Below are positions 8,860 to 18,505 of a stretch of 64,000 nt of DNA, one piece after another. The position numbers and the translations under genes are program-made. The number at the start of each line of letters is the position of its first letter. Position 1 is the stretch's first letter. Below the pieces are notes generated by a model. It was not told the origin of the DNA, made no database searches, and worked only from the letters and a program-made list of their open reading frames with translations. Origin of the DNA: Candidatus Paraburkholderia kirkii (GTDB lineage Bacteria; Pseudomonadota; Gammaproteobacteria; Burkholderiales; Burkholderiaceae); assembly GCA_001189345.1 (NCBI GenBank), contig LFKV01000029.1, positions 21,759-85,758 on the forward strand, in the 5' to 3' direction.

Positions 8860-9708
8860 ATGCTGGAACTCGTGGAAGAGCATCGCTGTTTCGACGGCGT
8901 GCAGCGCATCTACCGGCACGATTCGGAAACGATCGGCCTGCCGATGCGCTTTTCGGTCTTTCTGCCGAAAGAAGCGTCGTCGCGGAAGGTGCCGGCGCTG
9001 TTCTATCTCACCGGTCTCACCTGCACCGAGGAGACGTTCCCGATCAAGGCGGGCGCTCAGCGCTACGCGGCCGAGCACGGCATTGCGCTAATCGCGCCGG
9101 ATACGAGCCCGCGCGGCGCGGGCGTGCCGGGCGAGACGGATGCCTGGGATTTCGGCGTCGGCGCAGGCTTCTATGTTGATGCGACGCGCGAGCCGTGGGC
9201 GCAGCGTTATCGCATGTACTCGTATGTGACGCAGGAGCTGCGCAAGACGGTCGTCGCCCGGTTGCCGGTGCGCGAGGACCGGCTCGGCATTTTCGGTCAT
9301 TCGATGGGCGGGCACGGCGCGCTCGTGCTCGCGTTGCGCAATCCGGACCTGTACAGGTCGGTGTCGGCGTTCGCGCCGATTGCGGCGCCGTCGCACTGTC
9401 CCTGGGGCGTGAAGGCGTTTTCGGGCTATCTCGGCGACGATCGCGAAGCGTGGAAGCAATACGATGCGAGCGAGCTCATCAAGGGCGACGCCGCGTCACG
9501 CTTCGAGGGCGGCATCCTGATCGATCAGGGGCTCGCGGATCAGTTTCTCGCGGAGCAGCTTCATCCCGAGCGCTTCGAGCGCAATGCACGCGGCGCCGGA
9601 CACAGCGTGACCGTGCGCCGTCACGAAGGCTACGACCACGGGTATTTCTTTATCTCGACTTTCATCGGCGAGCATATTGCGCATCATGCGCGGACGCTCT
9701 GCAAGTAG
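8860..9708 (+). CDS. fghA: S-formylglutathione hydrolase
   Basis: The protein is 282 residues from the ATG at 8860, chosen because gaggagggg lies just upstream and the family begins here. It is an esterase-D-type alpha/beta hydrolase: nucleophile S148 in GHSMGGHG, acid D227 in DQGLADQF and H260 in YDHGYFF. It releases formate and glutathione from S-formylglutathione, the second step after frmA, 14 bp upstream. Intact. Formate dehydrogenase maturation (fdhD, 60205..61031) is broken in the same window, so the fate of the formate is open. Confidence 0.95.
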   Translation: MLELVEEHRCFDGVQRIYRHDSETIGLPMRFSVFLPKEASSRKVPALFYLTGLTCTEETFPIKAGAQRYAAEHGIALIAPDTSPRGAGVPGETDAWDFGVGAGFYVDATREPWAQRYRMYSYVTQELRKTVVARLPVREDRLGIFGHSMGGHGALVLALRNPDLYRSVSAFAPIAAPSHCPWGVKAFSGYLGDDREAWKQYDASELIKGDAASRFEGGILIDQGLADQFLAEQLHPERFERNARGAGHSVTVRRHEGYDHGYFFISTFIGEHIAHHARTLCK

Positions 9709-10783
9709 GTACCGCGAACCGGTGAGGCAGGGCGGCGTTGTTGCGCCGTCATGCCTCAACCGGAACCTGAACTGGGAATCGTCCAATGGAGTCTCAAGGG
9801 ATACTGCCCTAACCTGTCGGTCTCGGAACCCTCTGGGACAGGCCGCCGGCGCGATTGCGTCGCCGAACCCCGCTCCAACGCACGATCCCCATGCAAGAAG
9901 TCCGCAACGCCGACGCATCCCTGGCCGCATATGCCTTCGCGGAAACGCTCTATTGCCGCGGACGGTTCGCCGACGCGCTCGCGCTTCTCGAGCGTTCTTC
10001 TTTCACCCGCACGCAAGCGCCGATGCTCAACCTCGCGGCTGCGTGCTGCCTCACGCTCGAGCGTGTCGCCGAAGCCGAAGCCGAAGCGTATTATCGCCGG
10101 TCGATCGACATCCGCCCGGATTTCGTCGAAGCGCATAACAACCTCGGCATCGTCCTGAGCCGAAGCGAGCGCCTTCGGGAGGCGGAGGCGGCCTACCGGC
10201 ATGTGCTGGAAATCCGGCCGAATCATGCTTCCGCGCATCCTAATCTCGGACGCATTCTCGAGACGCGTGGCGTGCTCGATGCGGCGCGGGCCACGCATCT
10301 GCGGGCGCTCGAATGCAATCCGGACGACGCGAGCGTCCACACCAATCTCGGCGCGTGCTGCATGCAGCTTGATCGCTTCGGCGAAGCGGAGGCGGCGTTC
10401 CGGCGCGCCGCATCGCTCGTGCCGAACGATGCGCGTGCCCGTTTCAATCTCGGCACGGCACTGAAGAAGCTTGCCCGCTTTGAGGAAACCGAGGCCGCCT
10501 ATCGGTAGGCGCTGGCGCTGTATCCCGGGCACGTGGACCCACGCCTCAAGCACGACGCTCGAATCCGTGCCCGCCGCGCTGCCTTATCTGCGGGTGCCGC
10601 GCGAGCGGGCGCTCGCCTGGCGAGACCGGCTGCCCGCGGGTGGCTTCAAGGTCGGTCTGGTGTGGGCCGGCGATCCGCGCCATCACACGGCGCATCTGCA
10701 CGCCGTGGACCGGCTCCGCTCGCTTTCGGCGCAGACCTATTTGCCGATTCTGCGCGTGCCGGGCGCGACCTTCGTCAGCTTAG

Positions 10784-11696
10784 AAGTGGTTTCAAAAAGA
10801 TTTATTAGGGGCTGTTAACCCGTAACGCAACCTGTTAACCTCGATCGTTGTGACAACAGGATCGAGGAGATGGGCAAACCAATCATCGACGACGAACTGT
10901 GGGCACTGATCGAGCCACTGCTACCACCAGCGAAGCCGCGCCGCTTCAAGTATCCGGGCCGCAAGCCGGTACCGGATCGGGCTGCGCTGACCGGCATCTT
11001 GTTCGTGCTGAAGACCGGCATCCGGTGGCGAGATCTGCCAGCGGAGATGGGATGTGGCTCTGGCGTCAGTTGCTGGCGCAGGCTGCGCGATTGGCAGCAA
11101 GCCGGCGTGTGGGATCGACTGCACGCACTGCTGCTGGCGAAACTACGAGCGGCCGGGAAGATCGACTTCTCCCGCGTCGTCGTCGACTCATCGTCGATTC
11201 GTGCGGTTGGGGCGGGCGAAAAACTGGCCCGAACCCCACCGACCGAGCACGACCCGGTTCCAAGCACCACGTCACCACCGACGCCAACGGTACGCCGATC
11301 GCGGCAATCCTGACCGGCGCCAATCGTCACGACGTCACCCAACTGATCCCGTTGATCGAGGCCATCGTACCGATTGGCGGCGTGCGCGGCCGGCCGCTGA
11401 GTCGCCCTGGCTGTGTTTATGCCGACCGCGGTTACGATCATGACAAGTACCGGTGCCTCCTTCACGCGCGCAACATTCCCACCAGCATCGCGCGGCGCGG
11501 TCACCCGCACGGTAGCGGCCTTGGGAAAGTCCGTTGGGTCGTCGAACGTACACATGCCTGGTTGCATAACTTCCGCCGTCTACGTACTCGCTTCGAACGT
11601 CGTGCGGACATTCATGAAGCGTTCCTCAAACTCGGTTGTTGCTTGATCTGCTGGAACACTCTTCGGCAATCTCAACAGCCTTTATGAAACCGTCTC
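10784..11696 (+). mobile_element. IS5-family (IS427-type) insertion sequence
   Basis: The element is 913 bp, flanked by direct TTAG repeats (10780-10783 and 11697-11700), the target duplication typical of the IS427 group. The ends are imperfect inverted repeats: aagtggtttcaaaaag at the left against gagacggtttcataaag at the inverted right end. The host gene reads through both flanks, so this is a simple insertion without later rearrangement. Confidence 0.9.
10870..11687 (+). CDS. IS5-family (IS427-type) transposase, two overlapping frames
   Basis: The first frame (10870..11313) starts MGKPIIDDELWALIEPLLPP and carries the N-terminal part through VVVDSSSIRAVGAGEK. The continuation TGPNPTDRARPGSKHHV is in the -1 frame and runs to 11687 with YADRGYDHDKYR and GKVRWVVERTHAW (the Y-(2)-R-(3)-E-(6)-K-like block with the catalytic Glu). 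The switch falls on gcgaaaaactgg near 11216, where a -1 slip on the A run would join the two without losing a residue. Programmed frameshifting is known in this IS group, so the element may be functional. About 270 residues if fused. Confidence 0.8.
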
Positions 11697-12032
11697 TTAG
11701 AAGGGCGCGTCGACGCAGCCGCAGATCGGCACGCTTGCGCCGGCGTTGCGGCCTGTCGACCTGATGAAGGAGGTGAAGGACTTCGCCGATACCGCCGCGA
11801 TCATCGAGCAACTGGATCTGGTGATTACGGTCGATACGTCGGTCGCGCATCTGGCGGGCGCGCTGAATCGTCGGGTGTGGATACTTTCGCGCTACGACGG
11901 CTGCTGGCTATACGAGGGCGATGATTCGTCGCCCTCGTATCCGAACGCGCGGCTCTTCCGGCAGAGGCGCCCGGGCGAATGGGATGAGGTGATCGAGCGC
12001 GTGGCGGTCGCGCTGCGAGACGCGCTGAACGC

Positions 12033-12821
12033 TCAGTGCCCGCGCCGCCCGAGCAGGCTTGCGCCGTAGACCAGCGCGGCGAGCATCGTGATCCAGAAGC
12101 TCGTCGGCCAGTCGGTGAAAAAGGCGAGCGTGAGACCAACCCAGGCTTGCCCGAGCGCGAACGCGGCAGCGAGGACCAATCCGGACGACAGCCGCGTCGT
12201 CACGTTCTGCGCCGCGGCCGCGGGCCCCACCATCAGCGCGAACACGAGCAGCACGCCGACGATCTGCGTGCCCGCCGCGACCGCGAGCGCGGTGATCGCG
12301 AGAAACAACACGGAAACGAGCCGCAGCGACACGCCCTTGGCTTCGGCAAGCTCCGGCTGTAACGACGCGAACATCAACGGCCGCATGATGAACGCGAGCG
12401 CGGCAAGGCTCACGATCGCGAGTCCCGCCAGCACGACGAGCGTCTCGTGACTCACGCCGAGCACGTTGCCGAACAGAAGCGCCGTTGTTTGCGTGGCATA
12501 GGCGGTGAAGAAGTGCAGAAACAGCAGGCCGAAACCGAGCGATAACGAAAGAATCACGCCGATCGCCACGTCGCGGCCCGACAGGCGCTCGCCGAGCGCG
12601 CCCATGCCGATGCCCGCCGCGAGCGTGAAGCCGACCATTCCCCAGAGCGGCGGAATGCCGAGCAGCACCGCGCCGGTCGCGCCGGTGAAGCCGACGTGCG
12701 AGAGCGCGTGGCCCGCGAAGGTCTGCCCGCGCATCACGAGAAAGTACCCGACGATTCCCGACAGCACCGCGACGATCCCCGACGCCGCGAATGCATTCAC
12801 CATGAAGTCGTATTCGAACAT
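12033..12821 (-). CDS. znuB: Zinc ABC transporter membrane permease
   Basis: The protein is 262 residues and an integral membrane ABC-3 family permease with about eight hydrophobic helices; GHALSHVGFTGATGA near residue 38 is the typical family signature. Intact. It would form the inner-membrane channel with ZnuC as ATPase, importing Zn2+ delivered by ZnuA. It starts 8 bp after the znuC stop, as last gene of zur-znuA-znuC-znuB. Because znuA is internally deleted, transport by this system needs another binding protein or is lost. Its 3' end overlaps the convergent TPR/GT pseudogene. Confidence 0.9.
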   Translation of the reverse strand: MFEYDFMVNAFAASGIVAVLSGIVGYFLVMRGQTFAGHALSHVGFTGATGAVLLGIPPLWGMVGFTLAAGIGMGALGERLSGRDVAIGVILSLSLGFGLLFLHFFTAYATQTTALLFGNVLGVSHETLVVLAGLAIVSLAALAFIMRPLMFASLQPELAEAKGVSLRLVSVLFLAITALAVAAGTQIVGVLLVFALMVGPAAAAQNVTTRLSSGLVLAAAFALGQAWVGLTLAFFTDWPTSFWITMLAALVYGASLLGRRGH

Positions 12822-12829
12822 TGTGCTTT

Positions 12830-13696
12830 TTATTTGACGTGGCTGTGGCCGTGACTGTGTGCATGGTCGTGGCCATGTTCATGCTCGTCGCCTTCCTCGT
12901 GAGCGTGATCGAGCTTGTCGATCTCGACGTCGCCCGACATCACGAAGATGCGGCCGTTCACGCGCATCACGTCGATGGGCGAGCCGTACAGGCGCGACAG
13001 CACTGGCTTCGAGATCACCTCGTCGACAGTGCCGAGCGCCGCGCGGCCGCTGCCGAGATAAAGCACGCGGTCGAGCGAGTTCAGAAGCGGATTGAGCTCA
13101 TGCGCCGAGAACAGCACGGTGATGTTGAGCTCGCGCTGTACGCGCCGCACCAGCTTGACGACGCCTGTCTGGTGACGCGGATCGAGGCTGATGAGCGGTT
13201 CGTCGAGCAGCAGCAGACGCGGATCGCCGAGCAGGCACTGCGCGAGCAGCAGGCGCTGACGTTCGCCGCCAGACAGCTCCGACAGCGGGCGCGCGGCCAG
13301 CTGATGCGCGCCGACGAGCTCGAGCACGCGCTCCACGTCCGCGCGGACGCGCGCATTGCGATGCGGTAGTCCCCAGTGATGCCCGTCCGCGGCCATCGCC
13401 ACGAAATCGCGGCCGAGCACGCGCCGGTTCGCGAGGCCGGTGCGGATCTGCGGCATGTAGCCGATCGACGCATTGCCGCGCGCGACCGCCTCGCCGTTCA
13501 CGCGGATCGTCCCGCTCCCGACCGGCACGAGCCCGAGCAGCGCGCGCATCAAGGTGGTCTTACCTGCACCGTTCGGGCCGAGCACGCCGATGAACTCACC
13601 GTTCCGGACCGTAAAACTCGTGTCGTTGAGAATCTCGCGGTCGCCGAGCGCAAGCGTCACGCGATCGACTTCGAGCGCGGGTTGCGCGGCGCTCAT
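12830..13696 (-). CDS. znuC: Zinc ABC transporter ATPase with histidine-rich tail
   Basis: I choose the ATG at 13696 because it overlaps the znuA stop as ATGA; in-frame starts further upstream would lie inside znuA. This gives 288 residues. Walker A is GPNGAGKTT at 40-48, the ABC signature LSGGERQRL at 141-149, Walker B LLLLDEP at 161-167 and the switch His in FSAHE. The C-terminus after residue 260 carries ten His in 23 residues alternating with Asp, Glu, Ser and Gly (EHEHGHDHAHSHGHSH), a probable cytosolic zinc-binding or sensing tail. Intact. Confidence 0.92.
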   Translation of the reverse strand: MSAAQPALEVDRVTLALGDREILNDTSFTVRNGEFIGVLGPNGAGKTTLMRALLGLVPVGSGTIRVNGEAVARGNASIGYMPQIRTGLANRRVLGRDFVAMAADGHHWGLPHRNARVRADVERVLELVGAHQLAARPLSELSGGERQRLLLAQCLLGDPRLLLLDEPLISLDPRHQTGVVKLVRRVQRELNITVLFSAHELNPLLNSLDRVLYLGSGRAALGTVDEVISKPVLSRLYGSPIDVMRVNGRIFVMSGDVEIDKLDHAHEEGDEHEHGHDHAHSHGHSHVK

Positions 13697-14185
13697 CGTT
13701 GCCATCCTTGCAGGGCGCCCGCGAGTGCGTCCAGTTGCGACTGCATCCATTGCTGATACTCTTCTTTGCGGGCAAGGTCTCCGTCACGCTGATGCTCGGC
13801 ACATGCGCGTCCTTACCAGAGATGCGGATTGTCGCCGGCCTTCCTGCCGACGAGCTGCGCCGCGACGATCACCGTGCGCTTCTCGTTGCTCTTCGATGCC
13901 GCGAACAGCTTGTCCATCCACGGGTCGTAATCCGCGCAGTTATAGACGACGAGCGCCGCGTGCTGCAGCGCGCGCGGTTTTCGGGCTCGCTTCGAAGAGA
14001 TGCGGGTCTTCGTCCGGGTTGCTGAGGATGCTCGTCACCTGCACGCGATCGCCGCCGAGCTGGCGAATGACGTCGCCGTAGAAGTTCTCCGCCGCGACGA
14101 CCGGCACCCGCGCGGTCTGCGCCGATGCCGCGTTGCAAAAGCCGAGCGCGATGGCGAAGCAGGTCAGGACGTGCGCGAATTTCAT
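13693..14185 (-). pseudogene. znuA: Zinc ABC transporter substrate-binding protein, internally deleted
   Basis: It starts with a cleavable signal peptide (MKFAHVLTCFAIALGFCNAASA) and VVAAENFYGDVIRQLGGDRV, then DEDPHLFEASPKTARA. Frames break near 13975. Pieces continue as VVYNCADYDPWMDKLFAASK and DNPHLWYGKDA, then jump to ISVTETLPAKKEEYQQWM near the normal C-terminus and end LAGALQGWQR. About 165 codons remain of the usual 290-300; the missing middle should carry much of the second lobe and zinc ligands. The stop overlaps the znuC start (ATGA). The rest of the operon is intact, so this loss looks recent or compensated. Confidence 0.8.
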
Positions 14186-14244
14186 CGATTTCCTTGTGTT
14201 GGGCAGCGCGTAGCGCGTGTGCGGGTTGTGATCGGACGAACGGC

Positions 14245-14703
14245 TCAGGCGCCGCGATGCCTTTTCTGACAGTCACCGCACAGCCCGCTCAGTTCGACGA
14301 CCTGGTGATGCACCTGAAAACCATGCGCGGGCGGGCTTGCCGACAGCGACGACGCCAGCTCGCGGCCCTGGATTTCGAGCGTCGCGCCGCATTCGTCGCA
14401 GATGAGGAATTGGCTCTCGTGCGGCTTGCCGGCATCGCAGCAGGCAACGAACGCGTTCTTCGATTCGATGCGATGCACGAAGCCGTTTTCGACGAGAAAG
14501 TCGAGCGCGCGATACACGGTGGTCGGGGGCACGCGCGCGCCGCGCTGCGGCTCCATGGCATCGATCAGGTCGTAGGCGCCGATCGGCTTGTGCGCCTTGA
14601 GCACCAGTTCATACACCTGTCGGCGCAACGGCGTGAGCGCGACGCCGCGCTCGCCCGCGAGGGCTTCGGCGCGCGCCAGCATGGTTTCGACGGATGCGGT
14701 CAT
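14245..14703 (-). CDS. zur: Fur-family zinc uptake regulator
   Basis: The protein is 152 residues from the ATG at 14703. The winged helix lies at about 15-80 (TTVYRALDFLVENGFVHRI), followed by the dimerisation domain. Two CxxC pairs, C102/C105 and C142/C145, form the structural zinc site, and a His-rich HGFQVHHQV segment supplies regulatory ligands. It is the first gene of the zur-znuACB operon, and a TGATA/TATCA inverted repeat 83 bp upstream suggests autoregulation. An in-frame ATG at 14838 would add 45 residues foreign to the family, so I reject it. Confidence 0.92.
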   Translation of the reverse strand: MTASVETMLARAEALAGERGVALTPLRRQVYELVLKAHKPIGAYDLIDAMEPQRGARVPPTTVYRALDFLVENGFVHRIESKNAFVACCDAGKPHESQFLICDECGATLEIQGRELASSLSASPPAHGFQVHHQVVELSGLCGDCQKRHRGA

Positions 14704-14785
14704 GTCATGTCGGCCACGCGAGACGTGGCCCGTGCAAAGAGGTTGAAGCACGAGCAGGCGCGCCGCTCGTCGGACGATCCAGAGA

Positions 14786-14800
14786 TGATATAACGTATCA
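14786..14800. promoter_or_regulatory. Candidate Zur box
   Basis: tgatataacgtatca has perfect 5-bp arms around an AT-rich centre, upstream of zur and the znu genes. Zur boxes are AT-rich palindromes of this general form; the match is by form and position only. Confidence 0.55.
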
Positions 14801-15074
14801 GAAATGCCTGCACGTTTGCGCACGTCTTTTCTCTCCATTCGGCACGCCAGTTGCTGTGCCGCGCCTTGCCAGGCGGGTTTTCCCGAAGCTCCCGGACGTT
14901 TGTGCGCCGCAACATCGAAACCTGTGCCGACGCCTTGACACGATCGCGCGCAACGCCGATCATTCGATCAAACATAGAGCAATTGTTCAGCTGCGGAGCG
15001 TTCGCTCACATGGGCGAAGCGCAGAGCGAGATGCGGAGCACGCTGCCGGACAACGCAAAGATTCGGAGACATCG

Positions 15075-15829
15075 GTGAGGCTGAGAGACAAGGTCTCGAT
15101 CATCACGGGCGCCGCGAGCGGCATCGGCGAGGCGGTCGCGCGGCGCTATCTGGACGAGGGCGCGCAGATCGTGGTCGTCGACGTGAAGGAGACATGGCGG
15201 AGCGCTTTGCGGACGTATCCGCGCGCGTTCTGGCGCTCAAGGCCGACGTCACGCGCCGCGAAGACATCGAGCGCAGCGTCGAGCGCTTCGGCGGCATCGA
15301 CATCCTCTTCAACAACGCGGCGCTGTTCGACATGCGTCCGCTTCTCGACGAATCCTGGGACGTCTACGACCGCCTCTTCGCGGTCAACGTCAAGGGCATG
15401 TTCTTCCTGATGCAGGCGGTCGCGAGGCGCATGGTCGAGCAGGGTCGCGGCGGCAAGATCATCAACATGTCGTCGCAGACCGGACGGCGCGGCGAGGCGC
15501 TCGTGTCGCACTACTGCGCGACCAAGGCGGCGGTGATCAGCTATACGCAATCGGCGGCGCTCGCGCTCGCGAAAGAGCGCATCAACGTGAACGGCATCGC
15601 GCCGGGCGTCGTCGACACGCCGATGTGGGAGCAGGTCGATGCGCTCTTCGCGCGTTACGATAACCGCCCGCTTGGCGAGAAGAAGCGGCTCGTCGGCGAG
15701 GAAGTGCTGCTCGGACACATGGGCGTGCCGGCTGATCTGACCGGCGCGGCGCTGTTTCTGGCGTCGTCGGATTCGGATTACATCACCGCCCAGACGATCA
15801 ACGTCGACGGCGGCAACTGGATGAGTTGA
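15075..15829 (+). pseudogene. Sorbitol/galactitol dehydrogenase-like SDR, frameshifted
   Basis: A GTG at 15075 opens VRLRDKVSIITGAASGIGEAV (NAD turn TGAASGIG). A missing base near 15190 breaks the frame, which resumes DMAERFADVSARVLAL. Later motifs are ILFNNAALFDM, the catalytic YCATKAAV and a C-terminal AQTINVDGGNWMS. About 255 residues in total. This subfamily oxidises polyols such as L-iditol or sorbitol, consistent with the polyol-type ABC operon that follows. It is the first gene of the operon and divergent from zur. Confidence 0.78.
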
Positions 15830-16117
15830 TGCACCGCACTCGCCTGCGGCATGCGGCTTGAAGCGCGGAAGGTACCGTCTATAGTGAAACGGCGTCGCGG
15901 CGAATGCGCGCGACGCGAGGCCGAAGGCGAAAGCGCTACGAGCACTGCGAAGGCAGACGCAGCAGACGTGCCGTGCGAAACGCGACACAAGGAAGACCCG
16001 GCAACCACGCGATCCCGATCGCGCACTCTCGAAGGCAGGCAGCGGCATACACAGCGCTTGCGGTCATGCAACGAAACCGTCCGCGGGCCCGTGCCAACAA
16101 AAAGGAGACGAACCAAC

Positions 16118-17486
16118 ATGAAACGCACTCAACGCATCGTTCGGGCACAACCGCGCGCGCGGCGCCGTCAAGGCGCTTTCGGCCGCGCTCGCCGCTGCCG
16201 CGCTCGTGCCGCTATCGGGACATGCGGCGACGACCATTACCACCATTACCATCGCCACGCTCAACAACCCCGACATGATCGAGCTGAAGAAGCTCGAGCC
16301 GGCGTTCGAGAAGGCCAATCCGGACATCCAGCTGAAGTGGGTGATTCTCGAGGAGAACGTCCTGCGCCAGCGCGCGACGACGGACATCACCACCAACAGC
16401 GCCAGTTCGACGTGGTCACCATCGGCACGTATGAAGCGCCGCAGTGGGGCAAGCGCGGCTGGCTCTCGCCGATGACGGGCCTGCCCGCCAACTACGATCT
16501 CGACGACGTCGTGAAGACGGCGCGCGACGGCCTTTCGTACAATGGCCAGCTCTACGCGCTGCCGTTCTACGTCGAAAGCTCGATGACGTATTACCGCAAG
16601 GACCTGTTCCAGGCCGCGGGCCTCAAGATGCCCGACCAGCCGACCTACGATCAGATCAAGCAATTCGCCGACAAGCTTACCGACAAGTCCAAGGGCCAGT
16701 ACGGCATCTGCCTGCGCGGCAAGGCCGGCTGGGGCGAGAACATGGCGTACGTGTCGACAGACGTGAACACCTTCGGCGGCGAATGGTTCAACGAGAAGTG
16801 GCAGGCGCAACTCGACACGCCGGAATGGCACAAGGCCGTGACCTTCTACTCGGATCTGCTGAAGAACGATGGCCCGCCGGGAGCGAGCTCGAACGGCTTC
16901 AACCAGAACCTTACGCTGATGTCCTCCGGCAAGTGCGCGATGTGGATCGACGCGACGGTCGCCGCGGGCATGCTCTACAACAAGTCGCAATCGTAGGTGT
17001 CGGACAAGATCGGCTTCGCGGCGGCACCCGTCGCCGTCACGCCGAAGGGCTCGCACTGGCTGTGGTCGTGGTCGCTCGCGATTCCGAAGACCTCGAAGCA
17101 GCAGGACGCCGCGAAGAAGTTCGCCGCTTGGGCAACGTCGAAGGAAGGAGTACATCGAGATGGTCGGCAAGGACGAGGGCTGGGCCTCGGTGCCGCCGGG
17201 CACGCGCAAGTCCACCTACGCGCGTCCCGAGTACAAGCAGGCCGCGCCGTTCGACGACTTCGTGCTGCAGGCGATCGAGACCGCGAACCCAAACGACGCG
17301 ACGCTCAAGAAGGTGCCGTATAGCGGCATCCAGTTCGTCGGCATTCCGGAGTTCCAGTCGTTCGGCACGGTAGTCGGCCAGTCGATCGCAGGCGTCGTGG
17401 CAGGTCAGACGAGCGTCGACAACGCGCTGAAGGCGGCCAATGCCGCAGCCGATCGCGCCGTCAAGCAAGTCGGTTATCAGAAGTAA
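16118..17486 (+). pseudogene. smoE: Polyol (sorbitol/mannitol-type) ABC transporter binding protein, multiply broken
   Basis: The start MKRTQRIVRA is followed, after a frameshift, by the signal-peptide core VKALSAALAAAALVPLSGHA and mature text TITIATLNNPDMIELKKLEP. Further frame breaks fall near 16395 and 17150, and a TAG at 16996 separates MLYNKSQS from VSDKIGFAAAPV, best explained by AAG to TAG. The whole is a family-1 solute-binding protein of about 440 residues, ending ADRAVKQVGYQK. At least three frameshifts and one nonsense codon rule out function. A strong hairpin follows. Confidence 0.82.
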
Positions 17487-17501
17487 ATCCGCGTGGTACA
17501 C

Positions 17502-17538
17502 GGGCCGCTTCGTTTCGTGCGAAGCAACGAAGCGGCCC
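17502..17538 (+). promoter_or_regulatory. Intercistronic stem-loop after the binding-protein gene
   Basis: Perfect 13-bp arms (gggccgcttcgtt and aacgaagcggccc) enclose an 11-base loop. No T run follows, so it is less likely a terminator than an mRNA-stabilising hairpin of the kind often found between binding-protein and permease genes, where it raises binding-protein yield. Confidence 0.75.
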
Positions 17539-17566
17539 GCATGCATCATCATCGAGAGGTGACACG

Positions 17567-18505
17567 ATGAGTCAACTGAATCCCCCCCTCACCGATCATC
17601 ACATGGAGAAGTCCGCGGCCGAGCGCGACAAGCAGCGCGCGAAGTCGGTGCGCTGGCTGATCACGCCGTCGACCGGACTCCTGTTCCTGTGGATGGCCAT
17701 TCCGCTCGCGATGACGATCTGGTTTTCGTTCTCACGCTACAACCTGCTGAACCCCGACGTCAAGGGATTCGCGGGCCTCGACAACTTCGAGTTTCTCGTC
17801 ACCGATCCGGCGTTCGGCCCCTCGATCGGCCTACGCTGACGCTGATCATCTCGGTGCTTGCCATCACGGTCGTGGGCGGCGTGCTGCTCGCCGTGCTGTT
17901 CGACCGCAAGTTCCTGGGTCAGGGCATCGCGCGCCTGCTCGTGATCGCGCCGTTCTTCGTGATGCCCACGGTTTCCGCGCTCATCTGGAAGAACATGATC
18001 CTGCATCCGGTGTACGGCCTGATCGTCGGCCTGATGCGCTCGCTGGGCATGCAGCCGATCGACTGGTTCGCCGAATATCCGCTCTTCGCGGTCATTCTGA
18101 TCGTCGCGTGGCAATGGCTGCCGTTCGCCTTCCTGATTCTCTTCACGGCGATTCAATCGCTCGACCAGGAGCAGAAGGAAGCGGCGCGCATCGACGGCGC
18201 GGGTCCGTTCTCGATGTTCTTCTTCATCACGCTGCCGCACTTGAAGCGTGCGATCGCCGTGGTCGTGATGATGGAAACCATTTTCCTGCTGTCGATCTTC
18301 GCTGAAATCTACACGACGACGGGCGGCGGTCCCGGCACCGCGACGACCAACCTGTCGTATCTGATCTACGCGCTCGGCCTGCAGCAATTCGACGTCGGCC
18401 TTGCATCGCGGGCGGCATTCTCGCGGTCATTCTGGCCAACATTGTCGCGTTCTTCCTCGTGAGAATGCTCGCGAAGAACCTCAAAGGGGGGAGTACGAGT
18501 CATGA
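17567..18505 (+). pseudogene. smoF: Polyol ABC transporter permease 1, frameshifted
   Basis: The N-terminus MSQLNPPLTDHHMEKSAAE leads to a first membrane helix (LLFLWMAIPLAMTIWF). The frame breaks near 17830, resumes LTLIISVLAITVVGGVLLAV, and shows the EAA loop EQKEAARIDGAGPFSMFFFI. A second break near 18410 precedes GGILAVILANIVAFFLVRML, and a G-run difference near 18490 precedes the natural end. The stop overlaps the next start as ATGA at 18502. About 310 residues as MalF-type permease. Confidence 0.8.

Larger units (their letters stand above)
9891..12069 (+). pseudogene. TPR repeat protein with C-terminal glycosyltransferase-like domain, IS5-interrupted
   Basis: From the ATG at 9891 come five or six TPR units (for example VEAHNNLGIVLSRSERLREA and ASAHPNLGRILETRG). 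A TAG at 10506 then interrupts the frame. The GT9/GT41-like C-terminal domain follows in pieces: FKVGLVWAGDPRHH, then after the IS5 element LVITVDTSVAHLAGAL and VWILSRYDGCW. The IS5 insertion at 10784 duplicated TTAG inside the codons for SLE. Such TPR-GT proteins glycosylate proteins or surface polymers; the substrate is unknown. Its 3' end overlaps the convergent znuB by 37 bp. Confidence 0.75.
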
